In this document: piece by piece, positions 42,247 to 50,921 of the stretch
Layout of the letters: the number at the start of each line of letters is the position of its first letter
How positions within the stretch are numbered: position 1 is the first letter of the stretch
Translations under genes and position numbers: made by a program
Notes under the pieces: generated by a model
Told to the model about the DNA's origin: nothing
Database searches by the model: none
Seen by the model: only the letters and a program-made list of their open reading frames with translations
DNA from: Saprospira grandis str. Lewin
Lineage (GTDB): Bacteria; Bacteroidota; Bacteroidia; Chitinophagales; Saprospiraceae
Direction: 5' to 3'
NCBI RefSeq assembly: GCF_000250635.1
Contig: NC_016940.1
Coordinates: 3,038,501-3,102,500, forward strand
Length of the DNA stretch: 64,000 nt

Positions 42247-43953
42247 CTAATGCTGCAGAATCAACTTTGCCGAAAACTGCTCGCTTTTTCGTCCTTTGGG
42301 CCAAAGATTGAGCAAATAACTCCCTTGGGGAATGGCCGAAAAATCTAGTGGCAAGCTGCGGCCCAAAAGTGGCGCATTGCCTCGGGCGACCTCTTGGCCC
42401 AATAAATTGAATAGGCGATATTCTATTTCATCATAGCTATCAGGCAATAAAACAATGAGTTTTCCTTGGCTAGGGTTGGGCAAGATACTCAATTTGTAGG
42501 CATTATCTTCCATGATGGGGTAGACTAAATTGGGACGGACCAAGGCCAGCGCCCGCCAAAGGTCTAGGCGGCCCCAACCTGCAGTAAAATTGGGATGGGC
42601 ATCCTGGGCCAAGCCTCCACAATCTTCGCCAGGCAAGGGCAAGGCCGACTGCCGCAAAATTTCTTCTATGCGCTCCACATCTCCCTTGAGCTCGGGGGCG
42701 GCAGAGAGCAAAAGGGCCACGGCCGCAGCCACATGAGGGCCCGCCATACTGGTTCCCGAAGAGCTGCTGTAGCCTTCATTGAGGACCGAAGAGCGGATAT
42801 TGACCCCGGGGGCGGCAATATCGGGCTTGGGCTTGTCGTTGCTTGGGGTCAGCGATGGCCCGCGACTACTAAAGCCTGCAATTTGGTCATCTATATTACT
42901 GGCAGCTACCACAAAAGATTCTCCAAAAATAGCGGCTGGATTTTGAATACTGCCGCAGCTAGGGCCCTCATTTCCAGCCGAAACCACCACCATAATACCG
43001 GCTGCTTTTAGGTTAATTACCGCTTGGCGAAGCAGGGCAAAGTTATCGGGATGGCAGCCTTCTACGGGGGGGCAGCCCCAAGAATTATTGATCACATCGG
43101 GGGCTTTGCTAGGGTCTGCATCGCTACCGCTAAGGTTTGTAGGGGCCAAAAACCACTCAAAGCACTCCAAATAGCTGGCGGGGCTCCCCCAGCCTCGGTC
43201 CATATTTCGGCAGCCAATCCATTGAGACTCTGGGGCAAGACCAATCGTTTCGTTGGGGGCAAGGCCCGCCATGGTCCCCATGGTATGGGTACCGTGAGCA
43301 TGGTCGTCGCAGGGCGCTTGGGCATCAAAGCCACAGGGATTATCTGAAGTATTGTGCAAGGGGCTGGCCTCATGAATGGCATCATGCCAGTTATAATTAT
43401 GGTCATTTTGGGCGGTTCCTCTATATTGGCTATTGATGGCTGGATGCTCCCAATCGTAGCCTGTATCTTGGCCAGCTAGCACTACCTCAGCGCCCTTAAA
43501 GCCCAAGGCCCAGAGAAGCTGCGCCCGTACCTGCTCGATGCCCCAATTGCTATAGCTTTTGCTGCCATGAGCTACTGGAAAACTTGCCTGCATATTGGGA
43601 TTGGGAAGAATGCGGGCAATATCGGCTCGTTGGGCCAACTGTTCCAAATCGCTTGCTTTGGCCCAAACTCTTATTGCATTGACCACTAAAAAAGACTGAT
43701 GCTGAAGCTCTAAATCCTTTAATTGGGCCAAAATAGGCTCCTGTGCAGCCTGCGCTTTTTGGAGTTGGGCAAAGACATAGCGGCCCTTGGCCAATTTGTC
43801 TTTTTTGGGCAAGTTCGGAAACTCAGCCTGCTGCTCCAACAATAAAAAACAATCAATTAAAGACTTTTGCTCCAGATCAATAATGGGCGAAATCTTTTGG
43901 GCCCAAAATAAGGTCGGTAAAGCAGAGAAAAAAAGCAGGTAGATGATGCGCAT
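42247..43953 (-). CDS. Secreted subtilisin-like (S8) serine protease, type IX cargo
   Basis: A 568-residue secreted protease. The signal peptide is MRIIYLLFFSALPTLFWAQ, followed by an N-terminal propeptide-like domain (~20-125). The triad is intact: Asp163 in VVLAGQDTGYDWEHP, His220 in DDHAHGTHTMG, Asn in VVVSAGNEGPSCG and Ser402 in SGTSMAGPHVAAAVALLLS. The last ~80 residues (ILPNPSQGKLIVLLPDSYDEIEYRL, IPQGSYLLNLWPKG) are a type IX sorting domain. The repeat next door abuts the stop. It resembles classical subtilisins more closely than the two other S8 proteins. Confidence 0.92.
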   Translation of the reverse strand: MRIIYLLFFSALPTLFWAQKISPIIDLEQKSLIDCFLLLEQQAEFPNLPKKDKLAKGRYVFAQLQKAQAAQEPILAQLKDLELQHQSFLVVNAIRVWAKASDLEQLAQRADIARILPNPNMQASFPVAHGSKSYSNWGIEQVRAQLLWALGFKGAEVVLAGQDTGYDWEHPAINSQYRGTAQNDHNYNWHDAIHEASPLHNTSDNPCGFDAQAPCDDHAHGTHTMGTMAGLAPNETIGLAPESQWIGCRNMDRGWGSPASYLECFEWFLAPTNLSGSDADPSKAPDVINNSWGCPPVEGCHPDNFALLRQAVINLKAAGIMVVVSAGNEGPSCGSIQNPAAIFGESFVVAASNIDDQIAGFSSRGPSLTPSNDKPKPDIAAPGVNIRSSVLNEGYSSSSGTSMAGPHVAAAVALLLSAAPELKGDVERIEEILRQSALPLPGEDCGGLAQDAHPNFTAGWGRLDLWRALALVRPNLVYPIMEDNAYKLSILPNPSQGKLIVLLPDSYDEIEYRLFNLLGQEVARGNAPLLGRSLPLDFSAIPQGSYLLNLWPKGRKSEQFSAKLILQH

Positions 43954-44045
43954 AGAACAAGTTGGTTTAAAATAAGGTCTGTAAAATTTTTAGCCATTGC
44001 TTAAAATACGTAGCCAAAAACTAAAAAGTGGGCTGCCCCCTAAGT

Positions 44046-44780
44046 TTAAGGCAGAAAAACATAGCGCTTTTGCTGTACCTCCCAAACTAAAGGCTGTTTT
44101 TGCTCTTCAAACAACTGATAAGCATCGGCCAAATTGGACCAAAAATCAAAGTAGGGGCTATCTTTATGCTTTTCTAAAGCAGCTGGCGCTAAGGCAAAGG
44201 GATAACAATGAACCTGCACCGAGGATTGTCCCGCAGATAAAGCCGCCGCTACCGCCCCATAAATTTCCTCAATCGCCGCATCGGTCATGGCATAACAACC
44301 AATAGAAACACAGTCGCCATGTACCATTAAATAAGAACCCGTCCGCCGATGGGCCCGATCATAGGCATTCGGATACCCCAAATTGAAGGCTAAATGATAT
44401 TTGCTCTTGGGGTTGAGCTGCGATTTTTGGACCTCATAAATGCCCTCTGGCGCCCGACCATCGCCCTCCTTGAATTTTGGCCCCAAGCCCTTTTTTCCAT
44501 AATTGCAGATAGGATAATTTTGTACTAAAATGTAGTGAGCCCCCTTCTCTTTTTGCATCCATAATTCTAGCCGCCGCTCCGCTTTGAAGATCCGAATCAA
44601 GACCGGATCCCCTAAATGCAAGCCCTCTTTTTCTAGCTGTTTGGTTAAGCTTCCTCTGGCCTCTATTTTCGCCAAATTAGACTGGCAAGAAAGCAAGAAG
44701 AAAAAAATGAATGGAAAAGATAAATGGCAAATATGGAATTTGGCCAACAAATTGGTGGTTGTTGAAAAGTAATGCAACAT
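44046..44780 (-). CDS. L,D-transpeptidase (YkuD family) lipoprotein
   Basis: Periplasmic enzyme that makes 3-3 crosslinks or attaches lipoproteins to peptidoglycan by an active-site cysteine. From ATG 44780 the protein has 244 residues with a lipoprotein signal (LSFPFIFFFLLSCQS, Cys in the lipobox LLSC). The catalytic motif is YLMVHGDCVSIGCYAMTD: HGxxxxxxGC with the second Cys as nucleophile, plus the preceding FNLGYPNAYDRAH. YkuD enzymes of this DUF size are common in Bacteroidota. A longer frame from ATG 44807 would put extra residues before the signal peptide, so the internal start is preferred. Confidence 0.88.
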   Translation of the reverse strand: MLHYFSTTTNLLAKFHICHLSFPFIFFFLLSCQSNLAKIEARGSLTKQLEKEGLHLGDPVLIRIFKAERRLELWMQKEKGAHYILVQNYPICNYGKKGLGPKFKEGDGRAPEGIYEVQKSQLNPKSKYHLAFNLGYPNAYDRAHRRTGSYLMVHGDCVSIGCYAMTDAAIEEIYGAVAAALSAGQSSVQVHCYPFALAPAALEKHKDSPYFDFWSNLADAYQLFEEQKQPLVWEVQQKRYVFLP

Positions 44781-44882
44781 AAAAGTTTTATTTAAAGCAG
44801 CAGACAAGTCACTAATAAATAAAGATAAACATCCATCGTTTTTCTACAAATGTTAATTCGGAACGGCTTGTTAACCAATTTG

Positions 44883-44913
44883 TTGGAGATGCAAAGGGAA
44901 TAGCTTATCTTTG
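44883..44913 (+). promoter_or_regulatory. Bacteroidota-type promoter for the OmpA family gene
   Basis: TTG (44883-44885), 20 bases, then TATCTTTG (44906-44913), matching the -33 TTG and -7 TAnnTTTG elements of Bacteroidota. Transcription would begin at about 44920, giving a leader of roughly 120 bases. Confidence 0.55.
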
Positions 44914-45038
44914 TCTCCCGTTCTATTTGTCCGCCTCAATAGAACTCTACAGAAGTAGTCTTTTTTTGCAAGTTTTGGTCGCTAAACAAAATAATATCGC
45001 TTTATAAACGTCCTGCTAGCTGATAAACGCTCTTTTTT

Positions 45039-46208
45039 ATGAGTTCGACATACAAACATTTGAAAATGAAATCATTTTTCCCCCTTTTCCTAGTTTGCAG
45101 TCTCCTCTTGGGTTTTTGGCCCAATACGACTACTGCTTGGGCTAGCCCCCAAGGCCCAGCAGAGGATTATCGTCCCCTCATTGATGATCATTTCTCTCAT
45201 GTGGATTACCTCCCCCGATATCGTGAAAAAAACAAAAACTTTATTATCTCTAAGGTAGAATATGGCGCCAAAAAGGTCGTCTTGCATTGTATTTATATTT
45301 CTACCCATAACGATATGCTGGAGTTTGTCGGTCACGACCTCCCTTATGCCTGGGCTCTAGAAACCCCCAAACGGCCAGGTAGCCAACAAGAGGCTTTGCG
45401 CAAATTGGCCACGGTTAAAAATATTCGCCTCAATAATGAATTGCAATTAGCCGAGCTAGGAGCCGAACAACGCTTTCCTATTATGCCCCAAAAAGGCGAT
45501 GTCCTTAGCTGTGAGTTGCATGTAGAAAATTTACCCTATTTCGTTAAGGTGGTTAACCTCACTGGCGGACCACAAGATGCCAATTTTAGAACGTATTTCG
45601 AGGTGAGTGACCTCATGCTAAAGTCGGCCACTAGCCCCACCCTAGGCAGCCAACAAGAAATGAAAACGAAGCTGGATAATTTCTATACAGCCTTTAGCTA
45701 CGCAAAGTCTAAGGTCTATGAGTCCGAAGAACTCATCCCCAAAGCCGAAAACCTAGGCGAACGCCCCAATATGCCCATTCAATCGGCAATGCAGCCCGTA
45801 GATTATATGCCCAATATGCTCAATACGGTAGAAGATCTAGAATGCCAAAAACGGGTGATCCTCAAAAATGTCTATTTCCACGACGATAAAGCCCGCTTTT
45901 CTAGACGGGTACAGGCCATGAAAACCTTGGGTATTGTCCAAAATTATCTAGAACGATATCCTTCTGCTAAGGTGGTTTTGCACGGACATACCGATATTTT
46001 TGGCGATGCCTACAATAATCTCATCCTTTCTAAGGAACGAGTTTTGGCCGTCAAAAGAGCCTTAATCCAAAAAGGGGTGGATCGCAAAAGAATTATTACC
46101 CTACATCATGGTGGCTCTCAACCTTTGCCGCATCACGAAAATGGCGGGGCCGTTAATCGCCGAGTAGAAGCCGAAATTATTTGTGGCGAACAAGATGGTC
46201 CAAATTAA
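45039..46208 (+). CDS. OmpA family outer membrane protein
   Basis: A 389-residue protein; ATG 45066 (MKSFFPLFLVCSLLLGFWPNTTTAWA) would give a cleaner signal peptide and is an equally likely start. The N-terminal ~220 residues form a beta-rich region of no clear family (NFIISKVEYGAKKVVLHCIYIST). The C-terminal ~110 residues are an OmpA peptidoglycan-binding domain: VVLHGHTDIFGDAYNNLILSKERVLAVKRALIQKGV, RIITLHHGGSQPL and NRRVEAEIICGE, with the Asp and Arg that bind diaminopimelate. It would anchor the outer membrane to the wall. A promoter lies at 44883 and a terminator follows. Confidence 0.88.
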   Translation: MSSTYKHLKMKSFFPLFLVCSLLLGFWPNTTTAWASPQGPAEDYRPLIDDHFSHVDYLPRYREKNKNFIISKVEYGAKKVVLHCIYISTHNDMLEFVGHDLPYAWALETPKRPGSQQEALRKLATVKNIRLNNELQLAELGAEQRFPIMPQKGDVLSCELHVENLPYFVKVVNLTGGPQDANFRTYFEVSDLMLKSATSPTLGSQQEMKTKLDNFYTAFSYAKSKVYESEELIPKAENLGERPNMPIQSAMQPVDYMPNMLNTVEDLECQKRVILKNVYFHDDKARFSRRVQAMKTLGIVQNYLERYPSAKVVLHGHTDIFGDAYNNLILSKERVLAVKRALIQKGVDRKRIITLHHGGSQPLPHHENGGAVNRRVEAEIICGEQDGPN

Positions 46209-46231
46209 GTAATGGTCCAGATTCAAAAAAA

Positions 46232-46272
46232 TAGCCCTCAGTAGCTGCTGCTGCTGGGGGCTTTCTTTATTC
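46232..46272 (+). terminator. Probable terminator of the OmpA family gene
   Basis: Stem AGCCCTCAG/CTGGGGGCT around a CTG-rich loop with a T-rich tail that runs into the next repeat. Confidence 0.6.
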
Positions 46273-46275
46273 TTT

Positions 46276-46418
46276 TTTGGGGCCCGCGGCCGGCTAGCCT
46301 TCGGCTAGCTCGGCCGCCGCTATGCTTCGCCGCTCGCAGGTCTGCTCGGCCCTGCAGCCGCCTGCGGCGGCTTGGGTCTGGCCCTTCGGGCCACGGCTGC
46401 GCAGCGCTGGGCCAAATA
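46276..46418 (+). repeat. GC-rich modular intergenic repeat, copy 16
   Basis: Left arm GGGGCCCGCGGCC with hairpin GCTAGCCTTCGGCTAGC, then GCCGCCGCTATGCTTCG and the core. The core hairpin is AGCCGCCTGCGGCGGCT, then TGGGTCTGGCCCTTCGGGCCAC and GCGCAGCGCTGGGCC. Confidence 0.88.
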
Positions 46419-46434
46419 AGGCCTGGCCGAGGAG

Positions 46435-47430
46435 CTAAGAGAGTTGCTGGGCCAATAACTCCATATAATGTTCAATTTCCTGAAACTCTTGTAAAAAAAC
46501 TTTGGCCTCTTGCCGTACTGTTTCTGCACTCAATGGCTGACGAACAGATAACTCAAACCGCTTGCCCTTATGAGATAGGCCCAAATATGCTGTCTGGTCC
46601 ACAAAAGCAAAATAAACAGGCCGCTCCCAACGAGCCGCAATATCGAGCAAAACCTGCTGTAAGTCCAAACGCAATAGCTTGCGGCTGCCCTCAGGGCTGT
46701 CGCCATAAACGGCATAACGCTCCGAAAATTCGGGTAGGCCCTCAATTTCAATATGCTTTTGCTTAATCTGAAGCAGCGAAAGTGCATCATTTACCCAAGA
46801 AAACCATTTAGAATTTTGGGAGTTTTTGATCAATTGTGGAATCACTAAGGTGGACCCAATTTGGCTGCTATTGGGCAGGCGAATACGGCCAAAAATTCCC
46901 TTAAACACAACAGAAATATTGACCTTTTTCTTGTTGCCACTGCGGTTTTCTGTCCGCCTTTTGGCCTCTATTTCTGAAAAATCGACGGGAAATTTACCAA
47001 TTTGGCCCACAAACAAGTCTTCGCCTTTTAGGATATTGGGCGGTGGTTGAAACAAGCCCGCTCTGCGCAAGTCATCTAGGGTTAAGCTATTTTTTGGCCG
47101 ATACTCAAAATGCGGATGCTGGCCCAAAAGCGGCAGCAAAAGCGCTTCTTTCACCTCGCTCCTCAGGCGGTCCAAACGATTGCGGCCCGCTCTAGAAAAG
47201 AGCACAATTGCCCCAATAAAAAAAATAAAGGCCGCCACCCCAGTAGGAATCGGAATTGCCTTGCTATCTAAATTGCTCAGAGCAATATAGGCAAAAAGCA
47301 AAGCGATGGCCAAGGGAATTAGGGCCAAGGATTTGAGCAAATAGTAGGGGATCAGCTTGCGTTTGCGCAGCTTTTCGGCCTTAGGAATCAGCTGTTCAAT
47401 TTCTTGGATATGCGCATTGAGGTCAAACAT
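46435..47430 (-). CDS. DUF3137 family membrane protein
   Basis: A 331-residue protein with two adjacent transmembrane helices near the N-terminus (LIPLAIALLFAYIALSNL, IPTGVAAFIFFIGAIVLF) and a large soluble domain with the DUF3137 pattern: DFSEIEAKRRTE, VFKGIFGRIRLPN, IEGLPEFSERYAVYGDSPEGSRKLLRLDLQQVLLD. Function is unknown. ATG 47430 starts MFDLNAHIQEIEQLIP; the longer upstream frame reads through the repeat and was discarded. It ends the - strand row that begins with the AlkD-like gene, but a repeat separates it from cytochrome c. Confidence 0.78.
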   Translation of the reverse strand: MFDLNAHIQEIEQLIPKAEKLRKRKLIPYYLLKSLALIPLAIALLFAYIALSNLDSKAIPIPTGVAAFIFFIGAIVLFSRAGRNRLDRLRSEVKEALLLPLLGQHPHFEYRPKNSLTLDDLRRAGLFQPPPNILKGEDLFVGQIGKFPVDFSEIEAKRRTENRSGNKKKVNISVVFKGIFGRIRLPNSSQIGSTLVIPQLIKNSQNSKWFSWVNDALSLLQIKQKHIEIEGLPEFSERYAVYGDSPEGSRKLLRLDLQQVLLDIAARWERPVYFAFVDQTAYLGLSHKGKRFELSVRQPLSAETVRQEAKVFLQEFQEIEHYMELLAQQLS

Positions 47431-47463
47431 AAAGAGGGAATTAGAGCAAAAAAATGGTCCAGT

Positions 47464-47600
47464 AGGGCGGCGAAGCCGCCCTGGCCTAGCGATGTGTAGG
47501 GGTGGCCGTAGGCCAGACCGAGCCAGCTTGCTGGCGAAGGGCCGAGCGAATAGCGAGCCCCGAAACGTAGCGCCGCAGCAAAGCTGCGGAGGCCCCAAAA
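47464..47600 (-). repeat. GC-rich modular intergenic repeat, copy 17
   Basis: Reads on - from TTTTGGGGCCTCCGCAGC through GGCGCTACGTTTCGGGGCTCGC, a diverged core (TATTCGCTCGGCCCTTC), the hairpin GCCAGCAAGCTGGC, TCGGTCTGGCCTACGGCC and GCGATGTGTAGGGG. It lies between the DUF3137 and cytochrome c genes. Confidence 0.8.
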
Positions 47601-47615
47601 CAAAATACAAAAAAA

Positions 47616-48011
47616 TTACTTTTGGCAATTTAAAAGTTGCTCTTGCACCTGATCGAGTTGTAGAAACTCCCCCTTATTGCCCCAAGAATTGCGCACATAA
47701 TTGAGCACATTGGTAATTTCTACGGCGCTAAGGGCTTTATTTTCGGGCATTTCATTGTCAAATTCTTGTCCATTGACGAGAATAGGGCCATGCAGGCCGT
47801 AGCGGACCCAGCAGGCGGCGGCCGTACCGGCCTGCATCAGGGCATCGGCTTGGGCGAGGGGTGGAATCAGTTCTTCTAGGCCTTCGCCTTGGTCGCCATG
47901 GCAGTTGGCGCAATGTTTTTCGTAGAGCATGGCGCCATCGCCGTAGGCATTGGGTTGCTCGCAGGCAAAAAGGCCCAAAAGCAGGAAGGATAAAAGGAAA
48001 ATGGGACGCAT
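47616..48011 (-). CDS. Cytochrome c lipoprotein
   Basis: A 131-residue c-type cytochrome: lipoprotein signal (MRPIFLLSFLLLGLFAC, Cys17) and one heme motif CANCH at Cys34-Cys37-His38 in YEKHCANCHGDQGEG, with the Met ligand candidate in NEMPENKALSAVEIT. The longer frame starting further upstream has no sensible start; ATG 48011 fits the signal peptide. It lies seven bases after the SCO1 gene, so it is part of the same operon and likely a soluble or anchored electron carrier for an oxidase; an electron-transfer role in the copper oxidase chain is inferred from the neighbour. Confidence 0.85.
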   Translation of the reverse strand: MRPIFLLSFLLLGLFACEQPNAYGDGAMLYEKHCANCHGDQGEGLEELIPPLAQADALMQAGTAAACWVRYGLHGPILVNGQEFDNEMPENKALSAVEITNVLNYVRNSWGNKGEFLQLDQVQEQLLNCQK

Positions 48012-48018
48012 AAGCGGC

Positions 48019-48654
48019 TTATTTTTCGGCCAAAAGGATGGCAATATCTTTAATGAGGTCCTCCATTTTTTCGGGATCTGTACCATCATACATTCCCCGA
48101 ATACGGCGGTGGCGATCGACTAAGGCCAGGGCCCCGCTATGGTCAAAACCACCGGGAGCGCCCTCATCGACCAAGGCCGCAATGAGATATTCTGGTGAGA
48201 GCTTATAGATATCCTCATGTTTGCCCGTGAGCAAATGCCAGCTTTTGGCGTCAATATTAAACTTATCGGCATACCAAGCGAGGCGGCCAATAGTATCGTG
48301 TTTGACATCGATAGAGTGGGAGAGGAGCAAGAAATCATCTCGGTCTTTATATTCCTTGTACACCTTTTTGAGATTGGCCTTCACCTTTGGGCAGATCGTG
48401 GGGCAGGAGGTAAAGAAGAAATCGGCGACATAGACCTTGCCCTCTACGGTAGCCTGGGTAATATTTTCGCCTTCTTGGTTGTAGAGGCTAAAATCTGGAA
48501 TTTTATGTTCTGTAGAGTCATAGACGGTTTTGCCATCAACGGTTTTTTCAGTCACTTCGGGCTGGCCCAAAACGGGTAGTTTTTTTTGTGGGCTAGAACT
48601 ACAGGCGCCTAAGGTTGCTATGGCGAGCAGAAAGATGAAAAATTTAGTATTCAT
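48019..48654 (-). CDS. SCO1/SenC family copper chaperone
   Basis: Periplasmic thioredoxin-fold protein that delivers copper to the CuA site of cytochrome oxidase. From ATG 48654 there are 211 residues, with a lipoprotein signal (MNTKFFIFLLAIATLGAC). The copper-binding CxxxC is in ADFFFTSCPTICPKVKANL (Cys84, Cys88) and the third ligand His in GGFDHSGALALVD. No oxidase subunit is in the window, though cytochrome c follows seven bases downstream and a lipoprotein gene ends 13 bases upstream, so they form a four-gene run with the AlkD-like gene. Confidence 0.93.
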   Translation of the reverse strand: MNTKFFIFLLAIATLGACSSSPQKKLPVLGQPEVTEKTVDGKTVYDSTEHKIPDFSLYNQEGENITQATVEGKVYVADFFFTSCPTICPKVKANLKKVYKEYKDRDDFLLLSHSIDVKHDTIGRLAWYADKFNIDAKSWHLLTGKHEDIYKLSPEYLIAALVDEGAPGGFDHSGALALVDRHRRIRGMYDGTDPEKMEDLIKDIAILLAEK

Positions 48655-48667
48655 AGTAGGACAATCT

Positions 48668-49123
48668 TTATTTAATCTCTTCAAGGAAGCCTTTGGCGTT
48701 TTGCATACTGCTTTGCATTAGCCTTGTGACCTCTTCAATCTTTTCTTCTTCAGTTTGTAGATAGCTCCAAAGTTCTTTTTCTGAGCTTTGGGCATAAAAG
48801 TCCTCATTGAGGTGAGGATTTTTAAAGGCATTCATCCAGTCAAACATGGCCTCATGTCCTTTTTTGAGCTGGGCCAAAATGAGCAGAGCGGCCTTTTTTT
48901 GTTCTGCGGGCAGGCTATCTGCGGCAGATAATTTACGCAGCTTAAATTGATAGGCTTCTAGCTGCCCAATTTCGGGCATAATGCTATCGTGTTTGGCCAC
49001 GACAAGCGTATAGAGCGAATCTAATTGGGGAGAAAGGCCGCTTTGATTGTTGGGGGCAGGGGCGGGATTTTGGCAGGCTGCAAGTAGGAGCAAGCCAAGA
49101 AATAAAGCGTGGAATTTAGCCAT
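48668..49123 (-). CDS. Small helical lipoprotein of unknown function
   Basis: A 151-residue predicted lipoprotein (MAKFHALFLGLLLLAAC, Cys17) with a helical, acidic C-terminal domain that contains DSLYTLVVAKHDSIMPEIGQLEAYQFKLRKL and LKKGHEAMFDWMNAFKNPHLNEDF. The His-Met-rich KHDSIMPEIG and GHEAMFDWM pieces suggest possible metal contacts. I do not recognise the family. It overlaps the AlkD-like gene by eight bases and is 13 bases before the SCO1 gene, so it is likely translated together with SCO1 and may serve copper or oxidase assembly (inference from the operon). Confidence 0.72.
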   Translation of the reverse strand: MAKFHALFLGLLLLAACQNPAPAPNNQSGLSPQLDSLYTLVVAKHDSIMPEIGQLEAYQFKLRKLSAADSLPAEQKKAALLILAQLKKGHEAMFDWMNAFKNPHLNEDFYAQSSEKELWSYLQTEEEKIEEVTRLMQSSMQNAKGFLEEIK

Positions 49124-49829
49124 TTTTTTGTTGATTTTTTAGCCATTTGAGTCCTTCTCGTCGAGAAAGACCCGAGAGTTTAGCTTCATTTGTATGAATA
49201 AAAGTAGTAACAGCTGGGCCATCGGTTTTAGAGTACTCTCGGAGCGACCAGCCGATTGCTTTTCGGATAAAAAAGTCGGTTTCGGGGGCTAGTTCTAGAA
49301 TAAATTCTTGCAAGAGGGGCCAATCTGTTTTGTCTTTATAGCGAAGCTGAAAGAGCAGGGCCGTTCTTCGGAGCCAGAGGTCTTCGGATTGAACCCAGTT
49401 TTTTACCTCTGTTTTAAGGGCTGGAAAACGTTGCAAATAGGAGCCAATGAGTTTTGGACCAATATAATCGCAGCTATCCCACCAACTATTGCCTTGTAAG
49501 AGCTGGAGTAAAAAGGGCAGCAGCTCTGCATTTTCTGTTTTTTTCAAGGGCTTTTCTAAGAGCTCCATAGCCTGATAATGCAACTCTCGATAATCCTGCG
49601 CCCAAAGTAATTGTACAAAATCAAATAAATCTTGTCCCTGAGGCAGCTGCCTTTTAGCCCAAAATACTTTTTGGGTCGTTTTCCGAATAGGGGCAGGCAA
49701 GCCCAAAAAGCTAAACTGATTCCGCATATAAGCAGACATAGGCGCAGCCTTCTCTTTAATAGCCGCTTGCTGAAAACAAGAAACTAAGGCAAGCATTAAA
49801 CGCTGAACTGTTTTGTCGGTCTGTTTCAA
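49116..49829 (-). CDS. DNA alkylation repair enzyme (AlkD-like)
   Basis: Glycosylase that removes bulky or cationic alkylated bases using a HEAT-like fold. The 237 residues carry the substrate-pocket NSWWDSCDYIGPKLIGSY (about 113-132) and the conserved C-terminal DFFIRKAIGWSLREYSKTD, both hallmarks of AlkD. N-terminal MRNQFSFLGLPAPIRK is also family-typical. It overlaps the lipoprotein gene that leads to SCO1, so it is first in the operon; a functional link between repair and copper handling is not evident. Confidence 0.9.
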   Translation of the reverse strand: MKQTDKTVQRLMLALVSCFQQAAIKEKAAPMSAYMRNQFSFLGLPAPIRKTTQKVFWAKRQLPQGQDLFDFVQLLWAQDYRELHYQAMELLEKPLKKTENAELLPFLLQLLQGNSWWDSCDYIGPKLIGSYLQRFPALKTEVKNWVQSEDLWLRRTALLFQLRYKDKTDWPLLQEFILELAPETDFFIRKAIGWSLREYSKTDGPAVTTFIHTNEAKLSGLSRREGLKWLKNQQKNG

Positions 49830-49998
49830 AAGTTTACAAAATTTTAATATAGGTGGGTTTAGTGAAATTTTGTTTTGGGAAATTTAAGACTTAGCCATTT
49901 TTGAGTTAATTTTAGTAAAGTGAGGAATACCCTTAATTTCTAATAAAACATTTTGCTAATCCCCCTAGAGCGTCATTTCACTCCTAAACTTAATTTTT

Positions 49999-50757
49999 AT
50001 GAAGAATAGTTATTTGATGTTGCTCCTCTTTAGCCTCTCTTCTACAGCACTGCTAGCACAACCAGCCGAGGCCTACCTCTCAGAAGAACATTACAAAAAA
50101 TTAGATGGCAACTTAGAGCGCCTTTTTCATCTGCGTCAAGGTGTTTTTCGGCAAAAGAATAAAGCCCCTAATGGCGAGCTAAAATCATGGTACGTGAATT
50201 CTGGCCAAGATAGTGTGATGCTGTATACCGTAGCCCTAGGGAATAAGTACCGAGATGGCTACTGGCTGTTGCATTATCAGTTTATGAGCAATTTGCCCGA
50301 TATGCCAGTTTATACCGCCCTAGAACATATTACAGAAATTAACCGCGATAGTTTACATGGGCAAATGTATAAACTTCCTGTAGAAGTTAAATTGAGCCAG
50401 CTCTTAAAAAAGCCCAAAAAAACCCTAGGCAAAATTAAATTAGATCTAGAAGAATTAGAGGCTCTAGATGAGGAAATTTTTTATTGGAAAAGGGACTATA
50501 ACAGCTTTGAAGGACACTCTTTACCCTATTTCCAAAACCAAGCAAAAAGAGAAGAGAAAAAATATACCGTAGACTACTACTATATCCACCTAGATGCCCT
50601 TTGTTTTATGGCCAAACCCGCCAAGAAGAAGGTTAGTATAGAGGTGGTCAAAAAACATATCCCTAAGGTAGAAGGCTATAAAACCTTTTTGCTCCGTAGC
50701 CAACCCTACCAAACCGCCATTTTTGAAGACTATTTTAAAAAGCCTAAAAAACGCTAA
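49999..50757 (+). CDS. Secreted protein, possibly CpeT-like
   Basis: A 252-residue protein with a signal peptide (MKNSYLMLLLFSLSSTALLAQ). After it come LERLFHLRQGVFRQKNKAP, DSVMLYTVALGNKYRDGYWLLHYQFMSNLPDMPVYTALEHITEINRDSLHGQMYKLP, a basic linker and a lysine-rich tail (YFKKPKKR). The order recalls CpcT/CpeT proteins, which otherwise act as bilin lyases in cyanobacteria but occur in many other bacteria with unknown roles. This is weak. It stands alone with 165 bases to a strong hairpin. Confidence 0.55.
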   Translation: MKNSYLMLLLFSLSSTALLAQPAEAYLSEEHYKKLDGNLERLFHLRQGVFRQKNKAPNGELKSWYVNSGQDSVMLYTVALGNKYRDGYWLLHYQFMSNLPDMPVYTALEHITEINRDSLHGQMYKLPVEVKLSQLLKKPKKTLGKIKLDLEELEALDEEIFYWKRDYNSFEGHSLPYFQNQAKREEKKYTVDYYYIHLDALCFMAKPAKKKVSIEVVKKHIPKVEGYKTFLLRSQPYQTAIFEDYFKKPKKR

Positions 50758-50921
50758 GCAGATTTTACTCCCCAAAAAACTATGTTTACCAAATTAGTTG
50801 ATTATTTATTGGCCTAAATGACTGCAAATAAAAATTATTATCGGCTTTTTTGCTTAAATGCAAACAAAATGCTATTTTTAGGGTTGTGAAGATAGCCCTA
50901 GCAATAGGCGCTTTCCCATTA

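Noticed and set aside
47431-47628. N-terminal extension of the DUF3137 protein
   Set aside because: The extension translates the repeat element and has no start context; ATG 47430 is a better start.
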